This document shows positions 23,241 to 35,571 of a stretch of DNA of 64,000 bases, piece after piece. The position numbers and the translations under genes are program-made. The DNA is from Echinometra lucunter (Eukaryota; Echinodermata; Echinoidea; Camarodonta; Echinometridae): positions 21,861,585 to 21,925,584 of the forward strand of contig CM057154.1 in the NCBI GenBank assembly GCA_029962745.1, read 5' to 3'. The number at the start of each line of letters is the position of its first letter. Position 1 is the first letter of the stretch. The notes beneath the pieces are model-generated. The model was not told the origin of the DNA, did not search any database, and was given only the letters and a program-made list of their open reading frames with translations.

Positions 23241-23289
23241 GTGGGAGAGCAAGAGATACAGAAGTTACCATTCCTATAGAATACACAGC

Positions 23290-23679
23290 CAGAGACTCCA
23301 ACTCTCCCGTTTTCGGCAGGAGATCTCCCGCTTTGAGTCCATTTTCACAAAATCTCCCACTCTCCTGCTTGAGTATGAATTTCTTCCACCCTAGCTGTGT
23401 TTCTCCTTTTTTCTCCCGCCCAACCAGCTTTTTGAAAAAAATTAATCTGAATCATGGGATTTTACCTCATTTAGTGTTGTCATATGTTAAAAAATAAGCC
23501 TAAGATAGCACCAGAGAGCTTCTATAACCCTAAAAGTGGCCTCCGGCTGCACGAAATTTGCGTGCTTTGCTCTTATAGTGATGTGGGCTACACGCACATT
23601 GAGTCAGAGTCTCCCGTATGTTAGGGGGTCTCAGCGGGAGAATCTCCCGCTTACGAGGTGCTTGGGGTTGGAGCCTCTG
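23290..23679. mobile_element. hAT-like MITE (CAGAG termini)
   Basis: The ends CAGAGACTCCAAC and GTTGGAGCCTCTG are inverted repeats with one mismatch. Inner TCTCCCG motifs recur in both arms. A terminal CAGAG is typical of hAT elements, but an 8-bp target duplication is not clear. Confidence 0.6.
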
Positions 23680-24021
23680 CACAGGGGTTATGTCTGATTG
23701 AGGCCTGTATATCTTCTGTGTACATGAAAATGCATAAACAGTGTACTTTTTTCAGCATCAGGTATGTTACCTTGTTAAGGGTATTTAAAAAAAGCAAAAA
23801 TCAAGAAAAAAGGGTATCAAATTCAGAGGTTATGATGGAATCCTTGAAAAGTGTGTAAAATACCATTATATAAAATTTCCTTTTTAAGGTATAAAAAGCA
23901 GAGATGTTAAAAGAGTTTGACTGTTTTGGGTATCAAAACCACCCCTACTTCAATCCTTGTTTTGGTTATTTTTCAGAAATTGATTTTATGCAGATGATGT
24001 ACAGGCCTCAATGAGACATAA

Positions 24022-24029
24022 CCCCCCCC

Positions 24030-24066
<37 letters not shown>

Positions 24067-24088
24067 GGAGGTATACACACACACACAT
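24022..24088 (+). repeat. C-run followed by CA microsatellite
   Basis: A C11-type run leads into (CA)n, interrupted once by CCGGAGGTAT. Confidence 0.95.
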
Positions 24089-25099
24089 TTCACACCACAT
24101 TTGCCTTCATCAAAAATTCATGAGTTCCCGGAGAATAGAATGTACTTTTACCCTTACAACAGAAGTGATTCTGTCAAAAGTTCTCTGGATGCAGACCCAA
24201 CTAATCATTGTCCTGTACATGCACTCATAAGATATTAATCGACGCTGATATTGTTGTGAGGAGAAATAATTGCTCTATTTTGAGCAGAATTGTGAATAGC
24301 TTTACCCTCACTCACTCCTGAACGTCATATCTATTGAATAAAATCATGCAAGAGCTGAATTGATACTGCCTCACAACGGGGAAGAGAAATTATTCAATTT
24401 ACCAGCCTGCAAGCACTTGCATAGAAAAGGGCAACTTGTACCTTAATGTAAGAACAGCAGCGAAGCTCTTGAAAACTGCTGGATGTCAAAATACCTTCCA
24501 GCAGGGCAACTCTGCACATGTAATTGTCAGCTATGCCACAATTTTAGCTCCTAAATTTCTTAATCACATGTTGTTGGCAAGAGCCCCCTATGAGTAGATG
24601 ATTGGCAAGGAGATGGCATATCTTTAAGGCTGTGCTATACTTTTCATAAGGGTTTGGTATACAGGCTGGGCATCTACTTCAGCAGCTGATATCATGCTCA
24701 AAACAAAGAGTTTAGAGCCACTGGCATTTTAAGTTCAGATGGAATAGCACAGGAAAAAGACATTTCGCTTGATACTTAAAGAGGTTTAACGTAAACAGAG
24801 AGGAAGGATTCTCTTTTAATCAAATCGCCAGGCATAGTATGGTAAGTTTCATATTCATCTTTGCTCTTGTAATTCATTGCACCCAATCACCAAGAGAAAT
24901 GCAATGAAAAGTCATGTTTCTATAGGGTTTTTGTAAGCATTAGTGTTCAGTGCAATCATTGTCTTTTAACTGAAAACATTAAAATGTACACTGCTCATAT
25001 AACATAATATTATATCATGAAATTGTGCATTAAAGAAAAATTTTCATTACCTTCAAACAACCACTGATGACAGAGCAAGTAATGGTATTCCTTTTATTG
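24089..25099. other. Gene-free stretch, nothing recognised
   Basis: No repeat ends, microsatellites or supported ORFs were seen. Confidence 0.4.
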
Positions 25100-25700
25100 C
25101 AAAAATGGACGAGAGGAAAATGGGAGGGGGTGTACTGGGTTATGGAGAGATGTGAAGATAGTGTGTTGGAGGGTGCGGAGGTGTAGGAGGGGTGAGGAGG
25201 GGAGGGGTGCACAGGGAATGGTCCAGGAAAGTTCCAACAATGTGGAGGGATGCGGAGGGGCATACCAGGGGTAAAACATATTTTCTGTACGGGGGCTATT
25301 TTTTCTTTTTCTGTTCATTCCAAATTTACATTTTGTATTGAACCTAACAGCAATTTATGGGGGCTCTTTTGCAACTTTATGAGGGCTATGTTTTACATTT
25401 TGGGGAGGAATTGCCCTTGGCCCTCGTGTATTTTTTCCCTGGCATACGTGCCAGAACTCTGAGAGAGGACGAAGGATTTCTTCTAGGGGTAGACAGAGCA
25501 TAGCAAGCGAACAATGTTCTGCCCCCTCCCCCTATTTTCTTTCTCACTCAGATTCTGGTGCCTAGGTGGAGGGGTTATGTAAGTACATCGTGAAGAGTGC
25601 CCCTGGAGTATAAGGAAGGAATGAGGGTAGGGGAGGGTGAGAAGATCATGAACAGGTAGTGGGTAAGGGGAAAGGAGGGGACTGGTCCAGGGTGCATAGG
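25100..25700 (+). repeat. G-rich purine-biased low-complexity region
   Basis: Blocks of GGAGGGG, GGGGAGG and GGGTGCGGAGG at 25115-25265 and 25615-25690, separated by T-rich sequence. The frames in it are Pro/Ser-rich by composition. Confidence 0.7.
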
Positions 25701-25758
25701 AGGGTGACACAACATTTTGCTAGCGCGACAACTGCTCCCGTCTTAATTTCTCCGAAGA

Positions 25759-25860
25759 CATAGGGTTAGGGTTAGGGTTGGGGTTGGGCTAGGGGTTTTG
25801 GTTAAGAATGATGTGAGGATAAGGACTAAGGTTAGTGTTAGGTTTGGGGTTAGGTTTTAT
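25759..25860 (+). repeat. Degenerate interstitial telomere-like repeat
   Basis: TAGGGTTAGGGTTAGGGTTG is followed by GGGTTGGGCTAGGGG and further GGTTAGT variants. Confidence 0.6.
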
Positions 25861-26003
25861 GTTTTGCTTAACGTGCAGATTTTCTGTCGAAGCAATTGTC
25901 GCCGGAGAAAATAAACAATTAAATATGCCCTGGATTGGATAGGTACAAGTGGGCAGACTGCGTAGGAGTGACAACTTAAACCAGACAGGGCTATCCCATT
26001 TAA

Positions 26004-26411
26004 CCCATTCGTGACAGGAATTATTTAAAGTCTAATTTGATCAGCTTTCATTCTTCAGATTGGCAACACCAACAATTTTATTTTATTGTGACATTTTTCT
26101 TATAAAACGTCATGTATCTGAAATGAATATAAATTGACAGAAATTATGATGAGAAGTCAAAAAGTTACCAATTTGCAGGGGAAAACGGTGATTTTAAACT
26201 TTCTATCACATTGCCAATTTAAGGATTTTAATGCTCATTTTCCTTTTAAAAATTTTCAGCATCGAACAACAAATATTGATGCAACCAAAATGGGCACAGT
26301 TTGTGTAGAATTTTTTACTCTTTCTGCTCATGTATTTGGTATGATTTTTGGGGCTTTGCATCAAAAGATATTAGGCCAAACCACAAAATGTGGACTTCTG
26401 TCACGAATGGG
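26004..26411 (+). mobile_element. Family B MITE, copy 4
   Basis: A complete 408-bp copy with intact inverted repeats and TTAA flanks at 26000-26003 and 26412-26415. It and copy 2 are the best preserved and probably the youngest here. Confidence 0.92.
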
Positions 26412-26912
26412 TTAACAGATAAGCATCATTTCCTTTATATTCTAACTTTATCCCGCCCCAGGCACCAGTGTTTTAAGATGGAAAGATAACATAAATTGAC
26501 TTTTTGATTGCTCCTGGTCAGTAACTGAGTAAAATTGGGGCAGGAACGATGATGTATTGAAGAAAATTCAGTTGGCAGTGAGATGCACTAATGGAGTAAT
26601 TCACTTTCATTAATGCCCTTGCATTACTTGCAACATGCAACTCTACAAATGCATTTAATCTTCTCATGAATGTGTTCTCTAAAGTGTAATTATGGATAAG
26701 GTCTGGGTTTTGTTATACATGCATAAGCTAAAAAGTTTGCAGAAACCAAAAGTATGTAACATGAGATGGCGAAAGTGAGAGAGAGAGAGATTGATAGAGA
26801 GTGTGAGAAAGAGAGAGATAGAAAGAGAGTGGATGAGAGAGATAGAAAAAGGGTGGGTGAGAAGGGTGTAATGAAATTTTTTTAAATGAGGAAAAGAAAG
26901 AAAATAGCAAAT

Positions 26913-26938
26913 TGCAGGCTATCATCCGATAGCCTGCA
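26913..26938. repeat. Short hairpin with 11-bp stem
   Basis: TGCAGGCTATC and GATAGCCTGCA are separated by ATCC. Confidence 0.7.
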
Positions 26939-27180
26939 GAATGTAGCACAATAAATGCCTGTAAGAATTTACTGCAAATATGAAAAATAGATATACATAT
27001 GTATGTGACATGCATGATGCTTTCAACAGAACTTCATGCAGTGACTTTCCTAGAGCAATTTAACAGTTCTGGCATCACCTATCGATAAGACAGCAGTGAT
27101 TGGTCTTCAAGTTGTTATTTTGGATATAAATTCAAAATGGGTATAAGAAATAGCATAAGAAAGGAAATGGAGGGGCTTTG

Positions 27181-27500
27181 ATGGGGTGAAGGGGTGAAAT
27201 GGGGGGGGGGGGGAGGATCAAAAGCTATGGCACATGGGGAAAGGTCTAGGTGTGGAGAGTTAAGGATAAGAGTATGGCTGAGAAAAGGATAAGGGTGTGA
27301 CTAAGAAAACGATAAGGGTACGACTAAGAAAAAAGGGAAGGGAGGTAAGGGGTGAAGGGGTGAAATGGGGGAGGGGGAAAGAGGATCAAGGGCTAAGGTA
27401 CATGGGGAAAGGTCTAAGTGTGGAGGGTTAAGAATAAGGGTATGACTAAGAAAAGAATAAGAGTATGATTAAGAAAAAAGATCAGGGAGGTAAAAGGAGG
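27181..27500 (+). repeat. Purine-rich minisatellite, about 166-bp units
   Basis: GGTGAAGGGGTGAAATGGGG begins each of two units (27185, 27351). Within each unit, sub-repeats of about 23 bp contain GACTAAGAAAA and ATAAGGGT. Confidence 0.75.
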
Positions 27501-28419
27501 AATAAGAGAGAGAGAGAGAGAAAGAGAGGAGAAAGAGGGGTGAAAATGGAATGAAAGAGAGTAAAGAGGTAAAACTTAACAGAAAAGATAAAGAGATTCT
27601 CACTTTTTCAGGTGACTTTTAGTACAACAATCAATGACAAGCAGCAAAGAAATAAGGAAAGGGGCAAAAATTAAAAAGAGTAAAGCAGGGTGTATCCATC
27701 GGGTTCCATCCCCTCTCAAATCTGACTCAAAAATCATCAGACTCAAAAAGGTAATGCAAAATAGATGTATCATTGATTAACAACACATAACTATGCAAAA
27801 TGGAAGTCTTCTTTCTCTATTCACAACCTTCTTTCTGCCAATTTTAAGATCGAGATTCTGATGTTATGCCACAAAAGCAGGACATGAAACATTATTTCTC
27901 ATTAGCCTTCGATCCTCACCGCTACTCTGTGGAATAGGTCAATTCATACATTTATTGTTATTCATGCCGGCCAGACGATTGCTATTCATTTGCTCGTGAT
28001 GAATGGCCCACATACATTCTAATTCTGGCAAATAAAAAATATGGATGGGTTACCATCCAATTACAAAAGGTAGCAACTCTGTAGAATGAGTTTCTCAGTA
28101 CATGAAGAAAATAAGTCACCATTTTGTGTGGAAATCTATGGCGGTGCTTCCTTTTTATACGTTTATGATTCAGAAATCGGGGTCATGTGATTCTTTCATC
28201 ATCATATAGAGCATGCTAAAAAGCACCCCAAAGAAAGAAAAAAATAATAATTTTGAAAAATATCAGAGATGCTTCCTTTTGTCGCAAGACAACAAAGTAT
28301 GTCTGAGCAAGACATGTCTACATAATATGTGCATAGACTGCATTGGAGCTTTTTGAAAAGGTTAACCATAAATAACCATCTTTAGTCAGGTTCTCTTTAA
28401 AATTTAAAGGATAAATTTA

Positions 28420-28446
28420 AGCCCAACATTTAATGTTGGGCTTAAA
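28420..28446. repeat. Short perfect inverted repeat
   Basis: Arms TAAGCCCAACATT and AATGTTGGGCTTA are separated by one base. Confidence 0.7.
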
Positions 28447-28679
28447 AGGTGTACCCAACTCTGCAACAACGTTCCTTCATTTAAAAGAGCATATTTTTAT
28501 CTGCAGAAAATCATCTGCCTAAAGTTCCAAAATAGTCATGTTGCCAAGCAATAACCAAAAAAAGGTAAGATTTCAGCCTATTTTGGGCACCTCTGCGATG
28601 TCCCAGTTTCATCTGCTGTTGATCCTATGATGTCATTGTGGGTATCCTGTCGCACAATTCTAGCAAAAATGCGCGCTAG

Positions 28680-28702
28680 GTATATATATATATATATATA
28701 TT
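28680..28702 (+). repeat. TA microsatellite
   Basis: (TA)n of about 11 units. Confidence 0.9.
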
Positions 28703-28935
28703 ACATACAGCACAGTCTAGCACGTATCAACTGCAGTGATGGGTACCCACATTTACGTCACTGCCGGTTTATCGTATCTACTCAAATTCTGAGGTCAACC
28801 ATGACCAAGCAAATAATTTGCCAAAATGTGTTGATTTTGAATAAAAATCATGAATATTTAATAATATTGTTCTTAGAATTCTATTCTTGATCATATATCA
28901 ACAAATTTTCAGCCATTGTGTAATCACTTTAGGTT

Positions 28936-28985
28936 ATCCTCTTTATGAGTAACTAGTGGCATCCTCTTTATGAGTAACTAGTGGC
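28936..28985 (+). repeat. Exact 25-bp tandem duplication
   Basis: ATCCTCTTTATGAGTAACTA plus GTGGC occurs twice head to tail. Confidence 0.85.
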
Positions 28986-29220
28986 ATGCTCTAGCTAAAA
29001 CTACATGGAACAATGAAATGGTTAATGGTTAATTGCAAACGTAATGCATTTCCACTTTAATGCACCAAGACACACATCAATGATGAAATTGGAACACCAA
29101 TGATTTTAGATTAATTGCATATAATTCATACTACAGAGTGAAATTTTCTGTGAAGATAAATATAAATATATTTTTTGTGAAAATTAAACTAGTTTGCAAA
29201 CTAATAAACATATAACAGTA

Positions 29221-29462
29221 CACTCTTATTTCCATGGTGTCAAATTGACTCAGAAACGGCGTCAGCTGGGAGTCAACTCTATTCCAACTTGAAGTGAATC
29301 GGATTCTGAATTAATTTGACTCGGAATGGTGTGGCATTAGCTGAGAATCGACTCAATTCCGAGTCGAAGTAACTAGGAAAACGAATCACTTTAACTCGGA
29401 ATAGAGTTGACTCCCAGCTGACGCCGTTTCCGAGTCAATTTGACACCGTGGAAATAAGAGTG
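29221..29462. mobile_element. 242-bp foldback MITE with TA target site (CACTCT ends)
   Basis: Flanked by TA (29219-29220, 29463-29464). The outer 65 bp of each arm match with only two transitions, both CG/TG-type, starting CACTCTTATTTCCATGGTGT. A TA duplication fits Tc1/mariner-type mobilisation. Confidence 0.8.
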
Positions 29463-29464
29463 TA

Positions 29465-30602
29465 CTAGACTGCATGCCTGATTACTGTACAGTTCTTTAT
29501 TTCACAGATGCTGTGTTTCATGTGCTCAGTTTGAATTGTGAAAATCATCTGAAGTAATATGTGCTTAGAATAACAGAAAAGGTGCTTTGAAAATAATTAT
29601 TGTTTAACTGCACATGATTCCCTCCTAAAATATTTTACCATGAATACCTGAACTGCCAAAGAATATTGTTCATTGGTGTGAACACTAGACAAACTAAGAA
29701 GAAAAAGTTTTTATTTATAAATAAGGCACACCTCGCATTTCATGATATTTACTCTGCATCTTGAGGAATGGAGTATACATGTTTTATCATGCACAAATTC
29801 AATATCCGTAACTTGCATTGAGAGAGAATGGCGACTTTAAGATCTCTGGTTGTCCATGGCAACAAAAGTCCAGTCTGTGTGCCTCGTTAGATAAACAAAA
29901 AACTATCTGTCTCAACAATGAGCTACCCACTTCCTTCAATTTTATTATGTTTTATTACAAATATCAGTAGTATAGGAAGGTTTATTATTCAAAAAGAAAT
30001 ATCAATACTATTTCTCCTCCAGCGATGTAAGAATATCAGAATATATAATTGTAAAATGGACAGTGATTACAAATTAGCACTACAATATAGATAAAATATT
30101 GCCATATTACCATATCATGTACATATTAATCAGATGAATTTTCACTTTGTGTAATATACTTTGTATAAAAAATAAAATCTGCAATTCAGCTCAGAAGCTG
30201 CACATGATTTCAAGGATAAAACATGTTTGATAATAGTAGAAAAAAGGATGAATAAATGGAACTTTGTGATTCAAACACTAGATTATGTGGCAGCACTGTG
30301 GGTGTGGAACACATGACACAATGATTCCCAGAAAACCCAGAATAACATCAAAACAGAAACGGTATCAAAATATGACATCAGTCATAGTTGTACACTGAAT
30401 TATCACACAAAGCCTTTTAAGACTAAAAAAAGTCCCTAATCATCCCCGACCACAACAATATACCTGCACATGTGTACCACTGCCTGCTGTATTTTCAATG
30501 TGTTTTAACACCTAATATGCAAATCAAGCGCTAATCAATATCAGTGCTATTGTGCACAGTAGCTGTCTTTCTCGAGAAATCAAGGGCTACGAACAGCTGT
30601 GA
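29465..30602. other. Gene-free stretch, nothing recognised
   Basis: AT-rich, no ORF of interest. Confidence 0.4.
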
Positions 30603-31016
30603 CTATTGATTGTGTGCACATGCTAAAAATGTGCATTGATTTTGATCTCGTTTTAAATCCGGCCTTGTCTTGAGTGTATTCATGAAATTCAGAATATCAC
30701 ATAACCCTCGTTTGTAGAAAATATTCAGTGTCTGACACATAACAAAATGATGAAATGTGCATCGATTGTGCTCCAGTTTTATACCTTTTCTAGCCTTGTG
30801 TGTACTCATGGGGTTCAGGGCATTAAATTCTAAACAAACCTTGTTTGGAGAAATATTCAATGTCTGACACAAAATACTACTATCAATACCAAGGCTTTGC
30901 TGTATGGAGTTGACTGATGTTGATGGTAATGCGGTTTGCTGTCGAGCATTTCTAGGGCTTTGTGAGTTGTCATTTTCTTTATGCTTTGTCCTTTGCAAAT
31001 GCCATAGATTCATCAT
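30603..31016 (-). other. Unassigned 137-codon open frame with an in-frame internal duplication
   Basis: The predicted protein holds two similar stretches of about 37-39 residues, each starting CQTLNI and ending CTF, whose length difference is a multiple of three bases. The composition is normal, not low-complexity. No known domain, signal peptide, splice signals or promoter was recognised. It may be a diverged non-coding repeat. Confidence 0.25.
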
Positions 31017-31287
31017 TTCTGGCTAATGTCAGTGCTACAGGAAATACACATTCTTAACTGAGAGCTGATGCAATTTTAGATATACATGTAGGTTCAGAAT
31101 ATCAAAGCTCATGTACAGTTTTGGTAGCAGAAAGAAAATTGGCATAAAACTGATCAAATAAGTCTCACATTGTCTGCCTTGCATAAAAAATAACATCATG
31201 TGATATTTCATTCACAATTTCTAGTAAAGTTTATCCAACATAAATGCAATAAATGCTAAGCTCCTCCCTACGCTGGAACCCCCACAC

Positions 31288-31479
31288 CTGGGGCCTGTTG
31301 CATAAAACTTACTACCAATAGTAACTTTGCTATTATAGTAACTCTTCATGGAATACTGGATTTTGATTTGATGTTGAGCAACATCTGCTCAACAGCCAAT
31401 CAAAATCCAGTATTCCATAAAGAGTTACTATAATAGCAAAGTTACTATGATATGTAAGTTTTATGCAACTGGCCCCTGA
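31288..31479. mobile_element. Family D MITE forming a long hairpin
   Basis: Ends CTGGGGCCTGTTGCATAAAA and TTTTATGCAACTGGCCCCTG are complementary. The inner arms (31325-31380 and 31390-31450) pair almost perfectly around a short loop near 31385, so the transcript would fold into a long hairpin. Confidence 0.7.
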
Positions 31480-32212
31480 CCTGCTACCTGCACAAGGATC
31501 ACAGTGCTTCATTACGCTTATCACGTAAACAGAACGCTCATAAGTTTCACACGTGTGCAGGCAAAGTGTGATTTTATGACGCTGACCCCAAGATGAAAAA
31601 TATTTTTCACTTTTCATTTGTTAGATATTGAACTAGGGGAATAAACTTCATGGCATCTATATGTTGCTTGGATCTTGCTCTAGTGACTAGCTAAAAGCAA
31701 AAGAAGTCTGACAAACAGTTTTTGAGGGCCTACCAAAACTGTCTACTTTGGATAGAAATTCTCCACAAAACAATGATGCTATGTCTGGAAACATACAATT
31801 AAACTATTAAAAAGCTGACTACTGAAAAGATTTCATATTCTTCTCTGAAGATACATCTCAACAGGCATTTCATTATTGAAATTTATACCAGTTTGCCTCA
31901 GAGTCTTAGTTTACTTGTTTCTTGTGAAAATCTGGAAATAAACCAGAACAATAAAACAGAACAATTTCCCACTTCAATAATGTTTCTTGACTCCTCATGA
32001 AAAATTTCAAAAATTCCTTATTTAAGCTATCATGAGAAGCTTTTCAAATCATTTCGATCTAGCCAAGAAGCTTTTCACTTTTTCCTCACTTTGTATTTAC
32101 ATGCACGGGATTTCAGGTTAATGGCTGTTAATGGCAGAGTCATTAGCACATTCAATCAAATATCTTTTATCAATTCCTTCTTTCTAAGCGCTGCAGAAAG
32201 AATTTCCCATGA

Positions 32213-32343
32213 GCCCCTGTTTCATAAACAACTGCCACATCTCTCTGACAAATTTGCTCTCAGCCAATAAGATGCAAGGATTTCAGTATCTTATAACAAT
32301 ATTGCAACTTGTCATTGATATCAAGTTTTATGAAACAAGGCCT
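32213..32343. mobile_element. Family D MITE, diverged
   Basis: Ends GCCCCTGTTTCATAAAC and TTTTATGAAACAAGGCC with the conserved middle AGCCAATAAGATGCAAGGAT. It resembles the D copy at 22171. Confidence 0.6.
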
Positions 32344-32811
32344 TTTCCATGTGAATAAAAACAATAACATGGTCAATGAACTATCGCATCTTCTAGCTAT
32401 CCACATCAGAAACCAATGTACCAAGTCGCCATTACCAATTAACCTAGATTACACAAATACTCCCATCATGCCGATTGTTGCTGATTTCTGCATGTGCACA
32501 TTTGCTGAGAGCATGAATGTAGACACGACTTTCCCTACGTACATGTGTGTACAGGCTGAGTAAACAGGTTATTTCTCATGTCCGTTGAAAACTGAATGCA
32601 CATTGTTCAAGCTTCACATCTTTTTTTCTTCCCTATCTTCCTCCCCTCCCCTTCTTTCTTTTGCTCTCTCTCTCTCTCTCTCTCACTCTTTGTCTCTGCC
32701 ATTCTGCTCCCATTTTGTCTTCAAAATGTCTTTTCCTGTCTATTCTACTTTTCATTATATCAAATATTAAATATCTCTCTACTAATCTGTCCTCATATCA
32801 TCATAATTGTG

Positions 32812-32880
32812 CGCTGAGAGCTAAAAGGGCATAAACCTATGTACAGTCACTAAGAATTAAAGCCCTTCTAGTATTAAAAA
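32812..32880. mobile_element. Probable degenerate family E MITE
   Basis: Complementary halves GAGAGCTAAAAGGGC and AAAGCCCTTCTAG resemble family E arms at the right spacing. The match is weak. Confidence 0.35.
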
Positions 32881-33867
32881 CACTAATACGTAGGAAATCT
32901 GGGACAACAAGCAGAATACAAAGGAACTTCCAATGCACTTTAGTAAATTTTTTTTCGTTTTTGTTTTTTGTTGGGTTTTTTTTTTTTTTAGGCAGTGCTT
33001 CACAGATATGAGACTGCTGCACAATGCAGCAAGTCATGCTTACTAATTCCCAGCCTGAATAAACCACTGCTCAAATTTTCTTCAAACCTCTTTGACGAGA
33101 AAGTTGGACTTGACTTCACCCTCTACCAAACTTCACATTGACTTTAGCCTAAGGCTAAATTGATTTCAACATGAACACAATGCAGGTGTGTTGTAACAGG
33201 CACACGATGTGTTAACACCACTGTGGAAACGTCCTCTTAGCCGTTCACCCAACAACAAAAGATTATCTTGCCCCAGCCTCACTGTTATAACAACATTATG
33301 ACAATATGACATCAGTTTCGTCTACAGGCGATATCCTGTAACAACACTGGAATGCGGATTACATGATTTCATATCCTGTATCAAGGGTTAAGATAAATTG
33401 ATGTTCTGGTATGATTTCTTCTTATTTTCCTCTTTTATTTTGGGTTTCATATTAACATCTGTCCATCCCGGTTTTGAGTTCAGATATTCATGAATAGGCT
33501 CTGAAGAGGCAAAAAGAATATTTTGCCTGTTTCCATTTTTGGATCTCTTTTCATAATCTGAATTCAATTAAAAGCTTGGGTGCTTGCTCTACTGTGTACT
33601 GGAAACTAATCATTCGTTTAGATACAGTTTCTCTCGCAAACAAATAACTAACTTCAAATGAGTATGTTTTGACAAGATAGTTGTTAATCCTGTTATTAAT
33701 CAAACTCCAATAAACGTTGTGTAGTTATGTAGTAGCAATTACAGTAGTAACAGTAGTAGAAAATCAAATCTAGCATGAAGCTAAAGCACCTAGAGATTTT
33801 ACAACATAACATGACATATATGAAATTGACAAGAACAGAATATTATTTATATTTCAAACATATTAGG
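32881..33867. other. Gene-free stretch
   Basis: T-runs near 32945-32990 and a short GTAGTA-type patch near 33740; otherwise nothing recognised. Confidence 0.4.
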
Positions 33868-34205
33868 GAGCTTTAGATTGACGACGCAAGTCCTGTGATG
33901 TGGAATCTTGGCAAAAATGTTGATATGTGCATGCGCGAGACAGCTCTTTCCAGTCTATCCTGCGTCCTCCTATTTTTCATGACGGTTCTGGGGCCAGTTT
34001 ACTGTCCTCCTCAATTTCGCGACGTGAAACCTTTTTTGACCTCTTTTTATGGCGCAACAATGCTTCAGCTTTGTCTGCGCGCGCTTTGTCTGCACACGCT
34101 TTGTCTGAATAACTGTCTTTGCAACATGACGCAAGAAAAGAGGAGAACGTAAGTCAACTCAGGAAGATTCCGCGTCACAGGACTCACGTCGCAATCTAAA
34201 GCTCG
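33868..34205. mobile_element. 338-bp MITE with 30-bp inverted repeats
   Basis: The left end GAGCTTTAGATTGACGACGC and the right end CGTCGCAATCTAAAGCTC are complementary with a small offset; AGTCCTGTGA follows in both arms. The interior is CpG-containing, with CTTTGTCTG repeated three times. Confidence 0.75.
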
Positions 34206-34903
34206 CTATTGTAGCTTAATTGGTTATACATTGAAATGTAGTACTCAGTAAGACCTGTAGAGGGCGATGTATTTTCATTGTGACGCAAGTCTTGTATCAC
34301 ATGGATGCAGATCAGTTACGTGAAGTACAGTGTTAAACAGTGGTGCGAATAAAGACTTCCATCAACTCCAGATATCTTGTTCATCCCCGTTTTTTTCACT
34401 TCTTAACAGGGAGTGGAGTGTGATTAAAATCAGAAAACCAAACTAAGCCCTTACCTACTGCAATTATTGTAAATGCATGACAACATACTCATTCAAACAT
34501 ATATTTTTTATAAATTCTGTCTATCAAATTAATATCTTGACAGTAGATAAACAACACAGATTCAATTACAATCACCCTTGAAGAGGATCCAACATTCCTT
34601 TAAAAAAAGGGCCAAATCAATACACAGTTAAGCTGAAACTCTCACACATTCTGTGCTCTAAATGGGTTATAAGACATCAAAGTCTAACAGAGAGACCAGG
34701 GGTGCCCTTTTCAAATGGACTAATTTGTCCAAATACTTCTAAACTGGGGGTCTCACCAGGAACGGGTTACACAATTAGATCCCCGAAAATCAAATTTGGC
34801 ACTCTGACCTTTCAGCTGGTTATTCACTTACGGCTCTTGGTTCCTCTCTGGCTTGTATCGTGTTACTGGGGTTCATTAAAACGGCGAGGGTTAAGATAGA
34901 GAA

Positions 34904-35233
34904 ATGGGCGCATTGATGGTATTGAATGTGTGTTGCGTTTCAATGTTGTTTGTTGTCTTGGGTAACCAGTTCATCAAACGCAATCAAAATGGACTGTCAC
35001 GGTATAGGTATACAGCTTTTACCAGCACAGCTGCGAGAAAGAGAAGGGGAGGTGAGATCTACACCAAGTTTGTTCCTTCCTGTGAAATACCAGCAGGAAA
35101 CTCCTTTCTCCCTATTGCTATTGATTCTAAGATTTATCCTTATGTCGTTGTGCGAAAGAATGCGCCCGGAAGGCAAAATACAAAAATGCAAAAATTAAAA
35201 TGTCCATTTTGGCATATTGGACAAGAATTTTAG
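34904..35233 (+). other. Unassigned 109-codon open frame
   Basis: The ATG has A at -3 and G at +4, and the first 25 residues are hydrophobic like a signal peptide. The rest has no recognised motif. No partner exons were found; chance occurrence remains likely. Confidence 0.2.
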
Positions 35234-35406
35234 CAAAGATCATGCCACAAGAAGATCGTATAGCAATTTACAAAGTCTACATGCTACCCGTGAAATTATC
35301 AATCACTGTTTGAAAAATTTGATTTTCAATAATTTTCCATTTTGTGTTCCAAACATGTTCTTATGACAATAACATAAAGATAAGCTGCTTAAGACAAAAT
35401 TTACCT

Positions 35407-35571
35407 CCTGGGCCCCATTGCATAAAACTTACCAATGATGGTAACTTTGCCATCAATGGTAACTTCCATGGAAACCTTGAATTTGATTGGCTGTTCATGA
35501 ATGTTACCACGGTAGTTACCATTGATGGCAGAGTTAACATTAATGGCAAGTTCTATGCAATGGGGCCCAGG
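35407..35571. mobile_element. Family D MITE, hairpin
   Basis: Terminal repeats CCTGGGCCCCATTGCATA and the complement TATGCAATGGGGCCCAGG are perfect; internal ATGGTAACTTTGCCATCA arms also pair. Several overlapping short frames on both strands are artefacts of the palindrome. Confidence 0.7.

Larger units (their letters stand above)
27560..29218. other. Gene-free stretch
   Basis: Holds only the small hairpin at 28420, the TA tract at 28680 and the 25-bp duplication at 28936, described separately. Confidence 0.4.

Noticed and set aside
34240..34385. Possible LTR end (AATAAA-like signal before a pyrimidine-rich stretch)
   Set aside because: No second LTR, primer-binding site or polyprotein remnant was found in the window.
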